NCBI RefSeq assembly: GCF_000155635.1
Contig: NZ_DS990556.1
Location: 1,990,670 to 2,054,669 of the forward strand
Length of the DNA: 64,000 nucleotides
Reading direction: 5' to 3'
Source of the DNA: Cyanobium sp. PCC 7001
GTDB taxonomy: Bacteria > Cyanobacteriota > Cyanobacteriia > PCC-6307 > Cyanobiaceae
Under the pieces are notes generated by a model. The model had not been told where the DNA came from, did not search any database, and worked only from the letters and a program-made list of their open reading frames with translations. Positions within the stretch are counted from its first letter, which is position 1; each line of letters starts with the position of its first letter. Shown here piece by piece: positions 37,408 to 47,023 of the stretch. The translations under genes were made by a program, and so were the position numbers.

Positions 37408-37635
37408 ATGGCTTTCCCCGCTCCTTCTCACTCAGACTCCACCCATGCGGTGCCGTCCGCCGCGCACCGCGCCGGAGGCCGCCCGCGAGCTGCCAGCGTC
37501 GAGGGTGACCATCAGCGTGAAAAGCTCGAATTCGCCCTCGCCGTCGCCCTGAGCCAGGGTGATCGTGAGCGTTGCACGGCGCTCAGAGCCCAGATCGCCA
37601 TGCTCGGAGAAGGCGGGGTCGAGCCGGGCACCTGA
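37408..37635 (+). CDS. Small hypothetical protein
   Basis: A 75-residue frame from ATG 37408. The C-terminal helix KLEFALAVALSQGDRERCTALRAQIAMLG (only its core EFALAVALSQGD is quoted as most distinctive) resembles a small helical-repeat motif seen in short picocyanobacterial proteins. The N-terminal 35 residues are not informative, so the true start may be GTG or TTG farther in. Function unknown. Confidence 0.5.
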   Translation: MAFPAPSHSDSTHAVPSAAHRAGGRPRAASVEGDHQREKLEFALAVALSQGDRERCTALRAQIAMLGEGGVEPGT

Positions 37636-38268
37636 GCGCCCTGTTGGCCCCGTGCTCTGGCTGACCTGCCTGGAGCCACGCCGTTGCCGTGTGTCCCGGG
37701 GCCCCTGGATCTCTGGTGACGGTGCCCGCCGGCAGGCCAGCGTCGGGGCCGTGGCTGAGAGGCATGGCTTCAAGCGGTGATGGACGGTGTCGCTCACTCA
37801 TGGGTGGTGAGTTCACCGCAGGCGAGACGTTGGTTCTGATGCCGCCGTGGCTCCAGAGAACCAAGGCCTGGAACGAGTGCCTAAACGACTGTCTGGATGA
37901 AGCAAAGGCCTGTGACATGCCGACACAGCCATAGGCAAGAGATGCTTGAAAAGGGTACACTTCAACTCAAAGACCAATGGCCTTCGGGTTGAATCACATG
38001 GCCTCCAATGCCCTGTGCCTCCAATCCGAGCCAGCTTCGATCACGACCACGTCGCTGATCACGGCTCCCACGCCCGGCGGTCGAGCGGGATACTCCACGA
38101 TCCTTCCGCCATCCCTGTGATTCACAGCACTGGGTCGGCAATCACGCCCTGGCGATTGGCTCTCCCCACCCTGCAGCTTGTTGAAGATTCAGGCACCGTT
38201 CAGCGCTCTGTTCAGATCCCAGCTTCACTCCGATCCCATCGGATCCCATTGACGTTCGCGTCCCTTCG
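37636..38268. other. Poorly coding 633-base stretch
   Basis: No confident gene. Around 37,860-38,010 the composition falls (about 47% G+C in 37,921-37,980, counted by hand) against the GC-rich surroundings. A 44-codon frame (37800-37934) is listed separately. Near 38230-38242 there is a short inverted repeat, CCGAT-ccc-ATCGG, just before the next gene. A non-coding RNA or promoter region is possible, but I see no known RNA family. Confidence 0.5.
37800..37934 (+). CDS. Possible 44-residue small protein with cysteine pair
   Basis: ATG frame encoding MGGEFTAGETLVLMPPWL then a helical-looking segment WNECLNDCLDEAKACDM with three cysteines. The cysteine spacing and helix periodicity give some coding character, in a region where composition drops. 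There is no clear ribosome-binding site and no family that I recognise. It could equally be chance. Confidence 0.3.
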   Translation: MGGEFTAGETLVLMPPWLQRTKAWNECLNDCLDEAKACDMPTQP

Positions 38269-38541
38269 ATGACCCCGAGCCTCGCTTCCCCTCCGCGATC
38301 GAGTCACGCCACCACTGCCGGCGCCCCACCCGTGTCCCGATCCCTGCGGCTGCCCACCAACCCCGAACCTCGGCTGTCCCTGCAGCAGCAGATCTCCCAT
38401 CACGACAGTCAGGCCAGGCAAGCTGCCGCCCTTGGTCAGCTCGACGAAGCCGCCCGCGCGATCCTCCAGGCGCTCCGATGTGAACGTCGTCTCGCCAACA
38501 CAGGCCCCCAGGTGCTGCAGCTGATCAAGCCCCGCGCGTGA
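38269..38541 (+). CDS. Conserved small helical protein (GPQVLQLIK type)
   Basis: A 90-residue product from ATG 38269. After a Ser/Pro-rich leader, residues about 35-90 read as two helices (ARQAAALGQLDEAARAIL, QALRCERR) ending GPQVLQLIKPRA. I associate this terminal motif with small uncharacterised proteins of marine Synechococcus. Cytoplasmic; role unknown. Confidence 0.65.
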   Translation: MTPSLASPPRSSHATTAGAPPVSRSLRLPTNPEPRLSLQQQISHHDSQARQAAALGQLDEAARAILQALRCERRLANTGPQVLQLIKPRA

Positions 38542-38681
38542 GCCGGAACGCCTGAAGCACCTGAAGCAGGATGCTGGAAGCACCGGCGGTATCCCCCGGG
38601 ATACCGGACGCATGCTCTCCGTACGGCGAGCTCTAATCTCGCGAACTCGATGTTCTGAGGTTGTTGTGAGGGCTGAACGGA

Positions 38682-38753
38682 AGCGGGTGACCGGACTCGA
38701 ACCGGCGACGTTCAGCTTGGGAAGCTGACATTCTACCACTGAATTACACCCGC
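38682..38753 (-). tRNA. tRNA-Gly (anticodon CCC)
   Basis: A 72-nt cloverleaf on the reverse strand. Acceptor GCGGGTG pairs with CACCCGC, discriminator T; D-arm region TAATTCAGTGGTAGAA; anticodon stem TCAGC/GCTGA with loop TTCCCAA, giving CCC; T-arm CCGGTTCGAGTCCGG. The 3' CCA is not encoded. It reads GGG codons, which are frequent in so GC-rich a genome. Confidence 0.93.
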
Positions 38754-38873
38754 AAGGTGTAGAAAACGGGCTCCTGAGGTGGGGTTGATTCCCCCGCTGA
38801 GGCCAGCGGCGTGAGGCTAGCAAGGGGCTGCGCCGGTCAGGCCAGCCCCCAATGGTGGTTGTGCCCTGCCGGC

Positions 38874-40025
38874 TCAGCCTGCCAGCACGGCCGCACAGGC
38901 GGCCACGCCGGCCCCCACCGTTCCTTTGTGCTGGCCCAAGCCCTGCAGGGTGGCCTCGATGGCTGCCACGGCGGTGAGCACATCCCGGTCGCACACGAAG
39001 CCCAGGTGGCCGATGCGGAACACCTTGCCCTTGAGGTGGTCCTGGCCGCCGGCCAGCAGGATGTCGAAGCGCTCCTTCACGGCCTTGCGCAACACCTCGG
39101 CGTCGAGGCCCTCGGGCGCCACGGCGGTGATGGCGGGGCTGCCATGGCCCTCGGCGGCGTAGAGCGGCAGGCCCATGGCCTTCATGCCGGCCTGGGCAGC
39201 GGCCCGGTGACGGGCATGGCGGGCGAAGATCGCCTCCAGCCCCTCCTGCTGCATCATGTCGAGGGCGGCCTCCATGGCGAAGTAGAGGTTCACCGGCGGC
39301 GTGAAGGGATTGCTGTCGCCTGCGGCCGATTTCCGGTACTTGCCCAGGTCCAGATAGAACTTGGGCAGGTCGGAGCGGTCGTAGGCCGCCCAGGCCCGCT
39401 CGCTCATGGCCACGAAGCCGAGGCCCGGCGGCATCATGTAGCCCTTCTGGGAGCCGGAGCCCACCACATCCAGACCCCAGCGCTCCATGGGCACATCGCA
39501 CGCGCCCAGGCTGGTGACGCAATCGGCGATGGTGAGCGCGGTGCCATGGGCGCGCACGTGGCCGGCAATGGTCTCCAGGTCGTTGATCACGCCGGTGGAG
39601 GTTTCCGAGTGGGTGAGGATCACGGCCCGGATCCGCTTGCCGGTGTCGGCCTCGAGGGCGCTGCGGAAGGCCTCCGGATCGAGGGGCTGCCCCCACTCCG
39701 CCTTGATCACCTGCACGTCGAGCCCGTAGGCCTTCGCCACCTTCACCCAGCGCTCACCGAACTTGCCGTTGTCGCCGCACAGCACCGTGTCGCCCCGGCT
39801 GAGCACGTTCACGATGCCGGCCTCCATGGCGGCCGTGCCGCTGCCCGCCAGCACCAGCACGTTGCCGCTGGTCTGGTGCAGCCACTGCAGCTGCTCGGTG
39901 GTGCGCTTGACGATCGTCTGGAAATCGGCGCTGCGATGGCCGATCGGATGGCGGCTCATGGCCAGCAGCACGCTCTCCGGCACCGGGGTGGGGCCGGGAA
40001 TCATCAGGGTGAGCTTGTCCTGCAT
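38874..40025 (-). CDS. Class V aminotransferase (serine/alanine-glyoxylate type)
   Basis: PLP enzyme, 383 residues from ATG 40025 (MQDKLTLMIPGPTPVP). The PLP lysine is in GSGSQKGYMMPPGLG; other family features are LAGSGTAAMEAG, THSETSTGV and VFRIGHLGF. Likely transaminates glyoxylate in photorespiration with serine or alanine as donor; the exact donor cannot be read from sequence. The sequence upstream of 40025 in frame is not conserved. Divergent from cbiD (89-base gap); the tRNA-Gly gene lies downstream. Confidence 0.92.
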   Translation of the reverse strand: MQDKLTLMIPGPTPVPESVLLAMSRHPIGHRSADFQTIVKRTTEQLQWLHQTSGNVLVLAGSGTAAMEAGIVNVLSRGDTVLCGDNGKFGERWVKVAKAYGLDVQVIKAEWGQPLDPEAFRSALEADTGKRIRAVILTHSETSTGVINDLETIAGHVRAHGTALTIADCVTSLGACDVPMERWGLDVVGSGSQKGYMMPPGLGFVAMSERAWAAYDRSDLPKFYLDLGKYRKSAAGDSNPFTPPVNLYFAMEAALDMMQQEGLEAIFARHARHRAAAQAGMKAMGLPLYAAEGHGSPAITAVAPEGLDAEVLRKAVKERFDILLAGGQDHLKGKVFRIGHLGFVCDRDVLTAVAAIEATLQGLGQHKGTVGAGVAACAAVLAG

Positions 40026-40114
40026 GGGTGCTGCGGTGTCGAGGGAGGGCGCGGCGGCAGAGCGGCGCGATCGACCAATGTAAAAAACGGTCTCCTGGCC
40101 AACCGGCTCCACTG

Positions 40115-41248
40115 ATGGTCGACGGTTCCTCGCCTCCGCCCCCATCCGGTTTCATCCTGCCGGTGTGGCTGGCGGCGGCGGCACGGGCCGCGGTGCAGGC
40201 TCTGCTTGGCGAGCCGTTCGCAGCCCACCAGCCGCTGGAGCTGGAGCCGGGAGCCTCGCCCACGCCGGTGCCGGTGGAGGCCGTGGCCCCCTTGGCCGGT
40301 GGCTGGGTGCTGGCGGCCGCCCGCGCGGATCCCGGTCCAGAGGTGCTCGACCTCACCCGCGATCAGCCCGTGTGGGTGCAGGCCCGCTGGCGGCAGGATC
40401 CCGGGGAGCGGCTGGAGCTGGTGGCCGGCGAGGGGGTGGGTGTGGTGGCCTCCGGCGCCCCGTGCCTGTCCACCTATGCCAGGGAACTGCTGCAGCGCAC
40501 ACTCGAACCCCTGCTGCCGGCCGATCGGCGTTTGGAGCTCCATCTGCTGATTCCGGCGGGTCGCCGCCTGGCGGAGCGCACCAGCAATGCGGCCTTCGGG
40601 GTGGTGGATGGCCTGGCCCTGATCGGCACCCAGGCTGTGGTGCAGAGGAGTGCCGCTCCCGACCAGCTGCAGGCGGCCCTCGACACCCTGCGCGATCGTG
40701 TGCGATCCCCGGACTTCGATGGCGCCCTGGTGCTGGTGATCGGGGAGAACGGCCTGGATCTGGCGCCGCGGCTGGGGGTGAGCCCAGACCGGCTGGTGAA
40801 GGCCGGCAACTGGCTCGGGCCGCTGCTGGTGGCAGCCGCCGAGGGCGGCGTGGCCGACCTGCTTCTCTTCGGCTACCAGGGCAAGCTGCTGAAACTGGCC
40901 GGCGGCATCTTTCACACCCATCACCACCTGGCCGACGGGCGGGCCGAAGTGCTCACCGCCCTGGCGGCACTGGAAGGGCTGAGCGGCCCCGCCCTCGAGG
41001 CGCTCCATCAGGCGGCCACGGTGGAGGCGGCCCTCGCCGGCCTGCAGCGGCGCGATGCCGCCCTGGCCGGGCGGCTGCGTTGCCGCATCGCCGCAGCGAT
41101 CGAGGAGCGCAGCGGTGCCTACCTGGCCCGCTATGGCCAGGAGGGCATGGCGGTGGGAGCCGTGCTGTTCGACCGCAGCCGCCGGATCTGCGCCCAGGGC
41201 CCAAAGGGTGGAGCGCTGCTGCACCGTCTGGCGGCGCCCTCGCGCTGA
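40115..41248 (+). CDS. cbiD: Cobalt-precorrin-5B C1-methyltransferase
   Basis: Anaerobic-type corrin ring methylation at C1. The 377-residue product from ATG 40115 (MVDGSSPPPP) has the family features SGFILPVWLAAAARAAV, IPAGRRLAERTSNAAFGVV, FGYQGKLLKLAGGIFHTHHH and GNWLGPLLV. It implies a cobalamin or pseudocobalamin pathway. It lies just upstream of guaA on the same strand, with a 69-base gap. Confidence 0.92.
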   Translation: MVDGSSPPPPSGFILPVWLAAAARAAVQALLGEPFAAHQPLELEPGASPTPVPVEAVAPLAGGWVLAAARADPGPEVLDLTRDQPVWVQARWRQDPGERLELVAGEGVGVVASGAPCLSTYARELLQRTLEPLLPADRRLELHLLIPAGRRLAERTSNAAFGVVDGLALIGTQAVVQRSAAPDQLQAALDTLRDRVRSPDFDGALVLVIGENGLDLAPRLGVSPDRLVKAGNWLGPLLVAAAEGGVADLLLFGYQGKLLKLAGGIFHTHHHLADGRAEVLTALAALEGLSGPALEALHQAATVEAALAGLQRRDAALAGRLRCRIAAAIEERSGAYLARYGQEGMAVGAVLFDRSRRICAQGPKGGALLHRLAAPSR

Positions 41249-41317
41249 TGCCGCCGGCCTGATGGCTCTCAGGGAGGCCCCTAGGCTGGCTCGAATGACC
41301 CGGGCCCCGTGCTGCCG

Positions 41318-42955
41318 ATGACCGCCGCTCCCCCGACCCCGCCTGCGGATGCGGTGCTGGAAGCCACCCGTCCCGTCGATGCGGCGTCCCAGTCCAGCCG
41401 CCCGCCGGCCATCGTGATCCTCGATTTCGGCTCCCAGTATTCGGAGCTGATCGCCCGGCGGGTGCGCGAAACCGAGGTGTTCTCCCTGGTGATGAGCTAC
41501 ACCACCAGCGCCGAGGAGCTGCGGGCGATCGGCCCCAAGGGCATCATCCTCAGCGGCGGGCCCGGCTCGGTGTACGAGCCCGGGGCTCCCGTGTGCGATC
41601 CCGGGCTCTGGGATCTCGGCATTCCCGTGCTGGGGGTCTGCTACGGCATGCAGCTGATGGTGCAGCAGCTCGGCGGCTCAGTGGTGGCAGCCGGCAGGGC
41701 CGAGTACGGCAAGGCCCCCCTGCACGTGGATGACCCGGTCGACCTGCTCACCAACGTGGAACCCGGCTCCACGATGTGGATGAGCCATGGCGATTCGGTG
41801 GAACAGCTGCCGGATGGCTTCGTGCGGCTGGCCCACACCGACAACACCCCCGAAGCGGCGGTGGCGCACCACGGTCGCCAGCTCTACGGCGTGCAGTTCC
41901 ATCCAGAGGTGGTGCACTCCACCTGCGGCATGGCCCTGATCCGCAATTTCGTTTACCACATCTGTGGTTGCGAAGCCGACTGGACCACGGCCGCCTTCAT
42001 CGAGGAGGCGGTGAGCGACGTGCGACGTCAGGTGGGCGAGAAGCGGGTGCTGCTGGCCCTCTCCGGCGGCGTGGATTCCTCCACCCTCGCCTTCCTGCTG
42101 CACAAGGCGATCGGTGACCAGCTCACCTGCATGTTCATCGACCAGGGCTTCATGCGCAAAGGGGAGCCCGAGTTCCTGGTGGAGTTCTTCGACAAGCGGT
42201 TCCACATCAATGTGGAATACATCAATGCCCGCGAGCGCTTCCTCGCCCGACTGGAGGGCGTCACCGATCCGGAGGAGAAGCGCAAGCTGATCGGCACCGA
42301 GTTCATCCGGGTGTTCGAGGAGGAGAGCAAGCGCCTCGGGCCGTTCGATTACCTCGCCCAGGGAACGCTGTATCCCGATGTGATCGAGAGCGCGGGCACC
42401 AACGTGGATCCCAAGACCGGTGAGCGCGTGGCGGTGAAGATCAAGAGCCACCACAACGTGGGCGGGCTGCCCAAGGATCTGCAGTTCAAGCTGGTGGAGC
42501 CGCTGCGCAAGCTGTTCAAGGACGAAGTGCGCAAGGTGGGGCGTTCGCTTGGCCTGCCCGAGGAGATCGTGGGTCGCCATCCGTTCCCGGGGCCCGGGCT
42601 GGCCATCCGCATCCTCGGCGAGGTGACCAACGAGAAGCTCAACATCCTGCGCGATGCCGATCTGATCGTGCGCGAGGAAATCCGTGATGCCGGGCTCTAC
42701 AACAGCATCTGGCAGGCCTTCGCGGTGCTGCTGCCGGTGCGCAGTGTGGGGGTGATGGGCGACAAGCGCACCTATGCCTTCCCGGTGGTGCTGCGCTGCG
42801 TGTCCTCCGAAGACGGCATGACCGCCGACTGGTCGCGCCTGCCCTATGACCTGCTGGAAACGATCTCCAACCGCATCGTCAACGAGGTGAAGGGGGTGAA
42901 CCGGGTGGTGCTGGACATCACCAGCAAGCCCCCGGGCACGATCGAGTGGGAGTGA
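41318..42955 (+). CDS. guaA: GMP synthase (glutamine-hydrolysing)
   Basis: XMP to GMP. The 545-residue product from ATG 41318 (MTAAPPTPP) has a class I glutaminase domain with nucleophile cysteine in GVCYGMQ and HPEV, then the ATP-pyrophosphatase loop SGGVDSST, and the C-terminal dimerisation domain ending KPPGTIEWE. The N-terminal about 35 residues are a non-conserved leader. Full length. Confidence 0.96.
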   Translation: MTAAPPTPPADAVLEATRPVDAASQSSRPPAIVILDFGSQYSELIARRVRETEVFSLVMSYTTSAEELRAIGPKGIILSGGPGSVYEPGAPVCDPGLWDLGIPVLGVCYGMQLMVQQLGGSVVAAGRAEYGKAPLHVDDPVDLLTNVEPGSTMWMSHGDSVEQLPDGFVRLAHTDNTPEAAVAHHGRQLYGVQFHPEVVHSTCGMALIRNFVYHICGCEADWTTAAFIEEAVSDVRRQVGEKRVLLALSGGVDSSTLAFLLHKAIGDQLTCMFIDQGFMRKGEPEFLVEFFDKRFHINVEYINARERFLARLEGVTDPEEKRKLIGTEFIRVFEEESKRLGPFDYLAQGTLYPDVIESAGTNVDPKTGERVAVKIKSHHNVGGLPKDLQFKLVEPLRKLFKDEVRKVGRSLGLPEEIVGRHPFPGPGLAIRILGEVTNEKLNILRDADLIVREEIRDAGLYNSIWQAFAVLLPVRSVGVMGDKRTYAFPVVLRCVSSEDGMTADWSRLPYDLLETISNRIVNEVKGVNRVVLDITSKPPGTIEWE

Positions 42956-43014
42956 GACCCCGGTAGCCGGCGCCATGGGCCTCCGTTACCCTCGGGGCCC
43001 CATCCAGCTCCGCC

Positions 43015-43641
43015 GTGACGGCCGCTCCTGCGACATCCAGCGATCCCGACCTGCAGCGCCGTCTGCAGCAGGACAGCATCCAGCTGGGCGGCAAGACCGT
43101 CTACCTCAATCCCTTCCTCTACTGGCGGCGTTTCGATGCCAACACCGACCGCTGGCTGCGGGAACCCGGCCAGCTGCCGGAGGAGCAGATCGCCGCGAAC
43201 CGCCGCCGCTTCTACCCCGAACTCGACTGGGAGCAGCTCGATCCCCAGGAGCGCCTGGCCAAGGACGGGGCGGTGGAGATGTTCCTCAAGAGCCTGGAGC
43301 TGATCAGCACCTTCAATCCCGACCTCACGGCCGGCCACCTGCTGGAGGTGGAGCGCAAGATGGCCGTCACCAAGAAGAAGGCCTTCGAGCGCTGGGTGAT
43401 GAAGGCCCTGCGTCGCCGGCAGCAGGAGGAGGCCCGGGAGCGGAACCGCTTCGAGCGGGACCGCAGCCTGCGGGCCTGGCGCGAGTGGCTGGGACTGGAG
43501 GTGACCCGCCAGGCCCTGGTGCCCGTGGCGATGCTGGTGGTGCTGGCCGTGGGCGGCGGCTGGTGGTGGGGCAGCCAGCAGAGCTGCCGGCAGGTGATCG
43601 TTGATCCCGGCCTGCCGATGTCGGGCAGCCCCAGCCCCTGA
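43015..43641 (+). CDS. Conserved hypothetical protein with C-terminal membrane anchor
   Basis: A 208-residue product, GTG start. The N-terminal 100 residues are conserved-looking (KTVYLNPFLYWRRFDANTDRW, FYPELDWEQLDPQERLAKDG). A charged coil of about 50 residues (RRRQQEEARERNRFERDRS) precedes a single membrane span (LVPVAMLVVLAVGGGWWWG). Seems tail-anchored with a cytoplasmic domain. No family function known to me. Confidence 0.75.
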   Translation: MTAAPATSSDPDLQRRLQQDSIQLGGKTVYLNPFLYWRRFDANTDRWLREPGQLPEEQIAANRRRFYPELDWEQLDPQERLAKDGAVEMFLKSLELISTFNPDLTAGHLLEVERKMAVTKKKAFERWVMKALRRRQQEEARERNRFERDRSLRAWREWLGLEVTRQALVPVAMLVVLAVGGGWWWGSQQSCRQVIVDPGLPMSGSPSP

Positions 43642-43693
43642 GCCCGCCCCCAGCCCGGGGCGCGGCAGACTGGAGAGGCCCAAGCCTCGAACC

Positions 43694-44077
43694 ATGGCCG
43701 CCGATCCGCTCGACAGCCTGCGGCTCACCCTGATGCAGGATGTGTTGCCGCTGGGCCTTGCCGCCGTGGAGCGGGTGCGCAAAGGGGGGCCGCAGGAACT
43801 GATCGCCGCCTTCGACGGCTCAACTCCCGATCCCCTGGCCCAGCTGCGCGAGGAGGGTGAGACGGCGGCCACCCAGGTGCGGGAGCAGCTCGATCGGGTC
43901 AGCCCCGGCCTCGGCAATCCGGTGATGAAGGTGGAGGTGCGGGATGTGAATCCCGAGCCGGCGGCAGCTCCGGCCCACGACGCCGATCCGGCCGAGCTGC
44001 AGCGGCGCCTGGCGGCCGTGGCCGATCGCCTCACCTTGTTGGAGCAGCGGCTGGCCGCAGGCAGGGAGGCGGACTAG
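43694..44077 (+). CDS. Small hypothetical protein upstream of PBP2
   Basis: A 127-residue product from ATG 43694 (MAADPLDSLRLTLMQD). The N-terminal half is helical and conserved-looking (DVLPLGLAAVERVRKGGPQELI); the C-terminal half is an Ala/Glu-rich coiled coil (LQRRLAAVADRLTLLEQRL). It ends only 2 bases before the PBP2 ATG, so the two are likely co-translated; a cell-wall link is inference from this position. Confidence 0.7.
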   Translation: MAADPLDSLRLTLMQDVLPLGLAAVERVRKGGPQELIAAFDGSTPDPLAQLREEGETAATQVREQLDRVSPGLGNPVMKVEVRDVNPEPAAAPAHDADPAELQRRLAAVADRLTLLEQRLAAGREAD

Positions 44078-44079
44078 GG

Positions 44080-45831
44080 ATGGCCTACGGCCAGGCCGGA
44101 CGCCACAGCGGCATGGGCCAGCAGCCTGCGCTGCTGCTGGTGGTGGTGCTGCTGTTCAGTGGCGCGATGGTGGCCCGGCTGGCCTGGCTGCAGCTGGTGC
44201 ATGGCGCCGAGAACCGCGAGCGGGCGGATGACAACCGCATCCGGCTGATGCCGCGCAACCCGATCCGGGGGCGTCTGCTCGATCGCAACGGCCAGGTGCT
44301 GGCCACCAGCCGGCTCACCTACAACCTCTACATCCAGCCCCGGGAGGTGTCCGATGCCGCCTGGCCGGACTTGCGGGACCGCCTGGCGGGCCTGCTGGGG
44401 CTCCCTGCCAGCGCCCTCGATGAGAGGCGCACCAGCGGCAACAACGCCGAGGGATTCCGGATCCAGCTGGCGGAGGGCCTGCGGCCCGAGCAGGTGCTGC
44501 GCTTCCGCGAGCAGGCCAGCGGCCTGCGGGGCGCCGAGGTGGATGTGGACGTGCTGCGCAGCTACCCCCACGGCCGCCTCGGTGCCCATGTGCTCGGCTA
44601 CACCAGCGGCATCACCGAGGAGGAGTACGCCCGGCTGCGCGACAAGGGGTACCGCATCCGCGACCGGGTGGGCCGCAGCGGTCTGGAGAAGGTGTACGAG
44701 ACCCACCTGCGCGGCGAGTGGGGCGGCCAGCAGGTGGAGGTGAACGCCGCCGGACAGGTGCAGCGGGTGCTGGGGGACAAGCCGGCCAAGGCGGGCAAGG
44801 ACCTGCGGCTCACCCTCGATCTTCCCCTGCAACAGGCGGCCGAGAAAGCCCTCGATGGGGTGCGCAAGGGGGCGATCGTGGCGATGGATCCCCAGACCGG
44901 GGCCATCCGGGCCCTGGCCAGCCGACCCACGTTCGATCCCAATGTCTTCTCACCTGCGCCCTCCAGCAAGGAGTGGGCGGCGCTCAACGGACCCAACGCT
45001 CCGCTGCTGAACCGGGCCTTCCAGGGCTTCCCCCCGGCCAGCACCTTCAAGATCGTCACCTCCGCCGCCGCCCTCGAATCGGGCATCTACAGCCCCGATG
45101 ACAAGGTGCTGACCACCAACTCCTTCTGCTACGCCGGCCTCTGTTACGGCGACCACGGTGCCCACGGCATGGTGGGCTTCCCCTTCGCGCTGGCAGTCAG
45201 CAGCAACACCTTCTATTACCGGGTGGGCCTGAAGATCGGCCCGGATGCCCTGTTCAAGACGGCCCGGCGCCTCGGCTACGGCAGCGTCACCGGCATCGAG
45301 CTCACCGAGGAGGAGACCCCCGGTCTGCTGGGGGATCAGGCCTGGAAGAAGGAGGTGCTCGGCGAGCCCTGGACACCGGTGGACACGATCACCTCCTCCA
45401 TCGGCCAGGGGGCCCTGCTGGTGACGCCGCTGCAGATGGCGCGCCTGTACGCGGCGGTGGCGAACGGTGGCTGGCTGGTCACGCCGCACCTGGTGGAGCG
45501 GCCTGTTCCCCGCAGCCGCATCAACCTCAAGCCCTCCACCCTGGCGGTGCTGCAGAAGGGTCTGCGCATGGTGGTGACCGAGGGCACGGCCCGCCTGCTC
45601 AACGATCCCAAGCTGCCGCCGGTGTCCGGCAAGACCGGCACCGGCGAGGATCCGCCCCGCCCGGACCATGCCTGGTTCGGTGGCTATGCCCCTGCCGACG
45701 ATCCCACCCTGGTGATCGTGGCCTTCGGCGAGAACTCCGGGGGCTACGGAGGCACGGTGGCGGCTCCGATGGTGAAGGCGCTGATGACCACCTGGTTCCG
45801 GGGCACCACGGCGGCCGCCGCTGCGGGCTGA
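44080..45831 (+). CDS. mrdA: Penicillin-binding protein 2 (transpeptidase)
   Basis: Elongation-type peptidoglycan transpeptidase, 583 residues. One N-terminal membrane span (ALLLVVVLLFSGAMVARLAW), then the dimerisation domain (RNPIRGRLLDRNG). The transpeptidase domain has SxxK in ASTFK, SxN in VSSNTF and KTG in SGKTGTGE. ATG start, no RodA partner in the window. It converges on sqdX. Confidence 0.9.
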   Translation: MAYGQAGRHSGMGQQPALLLVVVLLFSGAMVARLAWLQLVHGAENRERADDNRIRLMPRNPIRGRLLDRNGQVLATSRLTYNLYIQPREVSDAAWPDLRDRLAGLLGLPASALDERRTSGNNAEGFRIQLAEGLRPEQVLRFREQASGLRGAEVDVDVLRSYPHGRLGAHVLGYTSGITEEEYARLRDKGYRIRDRVGRSGLEKVYETHLRGEWGGQQVEVNAAGQVQRVLGDKPAKAGKDLRLTLDLPLQQAAEKALDGVRKGAIVAMDPQTGAIRALASRPTFDPNVFSPAPSSKEWAALNGPNAPLLNRAFQGFPPASTFKIVTSAAALESGIYSPDDKVLTTNSFCYAGLCYGDHGAHGMVGFPFALAVSSNTFYYRVGLKIGPDALFKTARRLGYGSVTGIELTEEETPGLLGDQAWKKEVLGEPWTPVDTITSSIGQGALLVTPLQMARLYAAVANGGWLVTPHLVERPVPRSRINLKPSTLAVLQKGLRMVVTEGTARLLNDPKLPPVSGKTGTGEDPPRPDHAWFGGYAPADDPTLVIVAFGENSGGYGGTVAAPMVKALMTTWFRGTTAAAAAG

Positions 45832-45861
45832 CGCCTGGCGGATGTGTTTCGCCGCTGCCGC

Positions 45862-47010
45862 TCAGGCCGCCAGTTGCAGCTGGGGCTGGTCCAGCAGCCG
45901 GCTGTAGAACCCGCGCAGCTGCCGGGTGGCCGAGGCCCATCCCCAGCGCTCCGCTTCCTGGCGGGCCGCCTGGCGCAGCTGCTGGCGCTCGGCGTCGTCG
46001 CCCAGCAGGCGCTGCACCGCCGCCGTCAGGCTGGCGGATCCTCCATCGATGCCGTCCGGGTCGTAGAGACAGCCGTTGATGCCGTCGGTGACGATGTCGG
46101 GGATGCCGCCGCGGTTGGCCCCCACCACCGGACAGCCGGCGGCCATCGCTTCCAGCAGCACCAGGCCGAGGGTTTCGGTGCTGCTGGGGAACACGAAGGC
46201 ATCGCCGCTGGCGTAGGCGCTGGCCAGCTCCTCTCCCGCCAGATACCCCACGAAGGTGGTGGGGGTGCCGGTGAAGACCTTTTCCAGGGTCTGGCGGTGG
46301 GGACCGTCACCCACCAGGGCCAGGCGGGCATCCGGCAGGGCATCGAGCACGGGGAGGATGCGCTCGATCTGTTTTTCGGCCGAGAGACGGCCGATGTAGA
46401 GCAGCAGCTTGCCGGTGTCGCTGTGGCCCCCCAGCAGCCGCTGGCGCATGCCGGCGTTGCGCAGGGCCGGGCGGAACAGCTCGGTGTCCACGCCCCGCTG
46501 CCACAGGTCGGTGTGCTGGATCCCCTTCTCGCTCAGCTCCTGCACCATGGCCGTGGAGGTGCAGAGGTTGAGGCGGGCCTGGTTGTGGGCCGCCTTGAGC
46601 AGTTCCCACAGCAGGGGTTCGAGCATGCCCATGCCGTAGTGCTCGAGATACTTCGGCAGGTGGGTGTGGTAGCTGGCCACCAGCGGGTAGCTGCGCGTGC
46701 GGGCCAGCCAGATCCCCCCCAGGCCCAGCACGGCGGGGTTCACCACATGGACCAGATCGGGCTGGAACTCCTCCAGGGCCTCCGCCACGGCGGGGCGCGG
46801 CAGCGCCAGCTTCAGTTCGGGGTAAAGGGGCAGCGGCATCGCCGGCACGCCCACCACCCGGGCGCCCATGTAGGCCTCGGGTGCCCCCTCGGGACAGAAG
46901 ATCAGCACCTCATCCCCGAGGGCCACCAGGTGCTGCACCGTCTTGGTGAGGCGGGTGACGATGCCGTCGACCTTGGGCAGGAAGGTCTCGGTGAAGAAGG
47001 CGATCTTCAA
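45862..47010 (-). CDS. sqdX: Sulfoquinovosyldiacylglycerol synthase (GT4 glycosyltransferase)
   Basis: Transfers sulfoquinovose from UDP-sulfoquinovose to diacylglycerol, giving the thylakoid sulfolipid SQDG. The 382-residue product starts at TTG (KIAFFTETFLPKVDG). GT4 features: LVASYHTHLPKYLEHYGMG, LYIGRLSAEKQIE and the C-terminal FPSSTETLGLVLLEAMAAG (E-x7-E loop). It lies 13 bases after sqdB on the same strand, the standard cyanobacterial pair. Confidence 0.93.
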   Translation of the reverse strand: MKIAFFTETFLPKVDGIVTRLTKTVQHLVALGDEVLIFCPEGAPEAYMGARVVGVPAMPLPLYPELKLALPRPAVAEALEEFQPDLVHVVNPAVLGLGGIWLARTRSYPLVASYHTHLPKYLEHYGMGMLEPLLWELLKAAHNQARLNLCTSTAMVQELSEKGIQHTDLWQRGVDTELFRPALRNAGMRQRLLGGHSDTGKLLLYIGRLSAEKQIERILPVLDALPDARLALVGDGPHRQTLEKVFTGTPTTFVGYLAGEELASAYASGDAFVFPSSTETLGLVLLEAMAAGCPVVGANRGGIPDIVTDGINGCLYDPDGIDGGSASLTAAVQRLLGDDAERQQLRQAARQEAERWGWASATRQLRGFYSRLLDQPQLQLAA

Positions 47011-47023
47011 GGAAGGGGCCGGC

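Noticed and set aside
40026-40114. Cobalamin riboswitch before cbiD
   Set aside because: Only 89 bases, no B12-box-like sequence seen.
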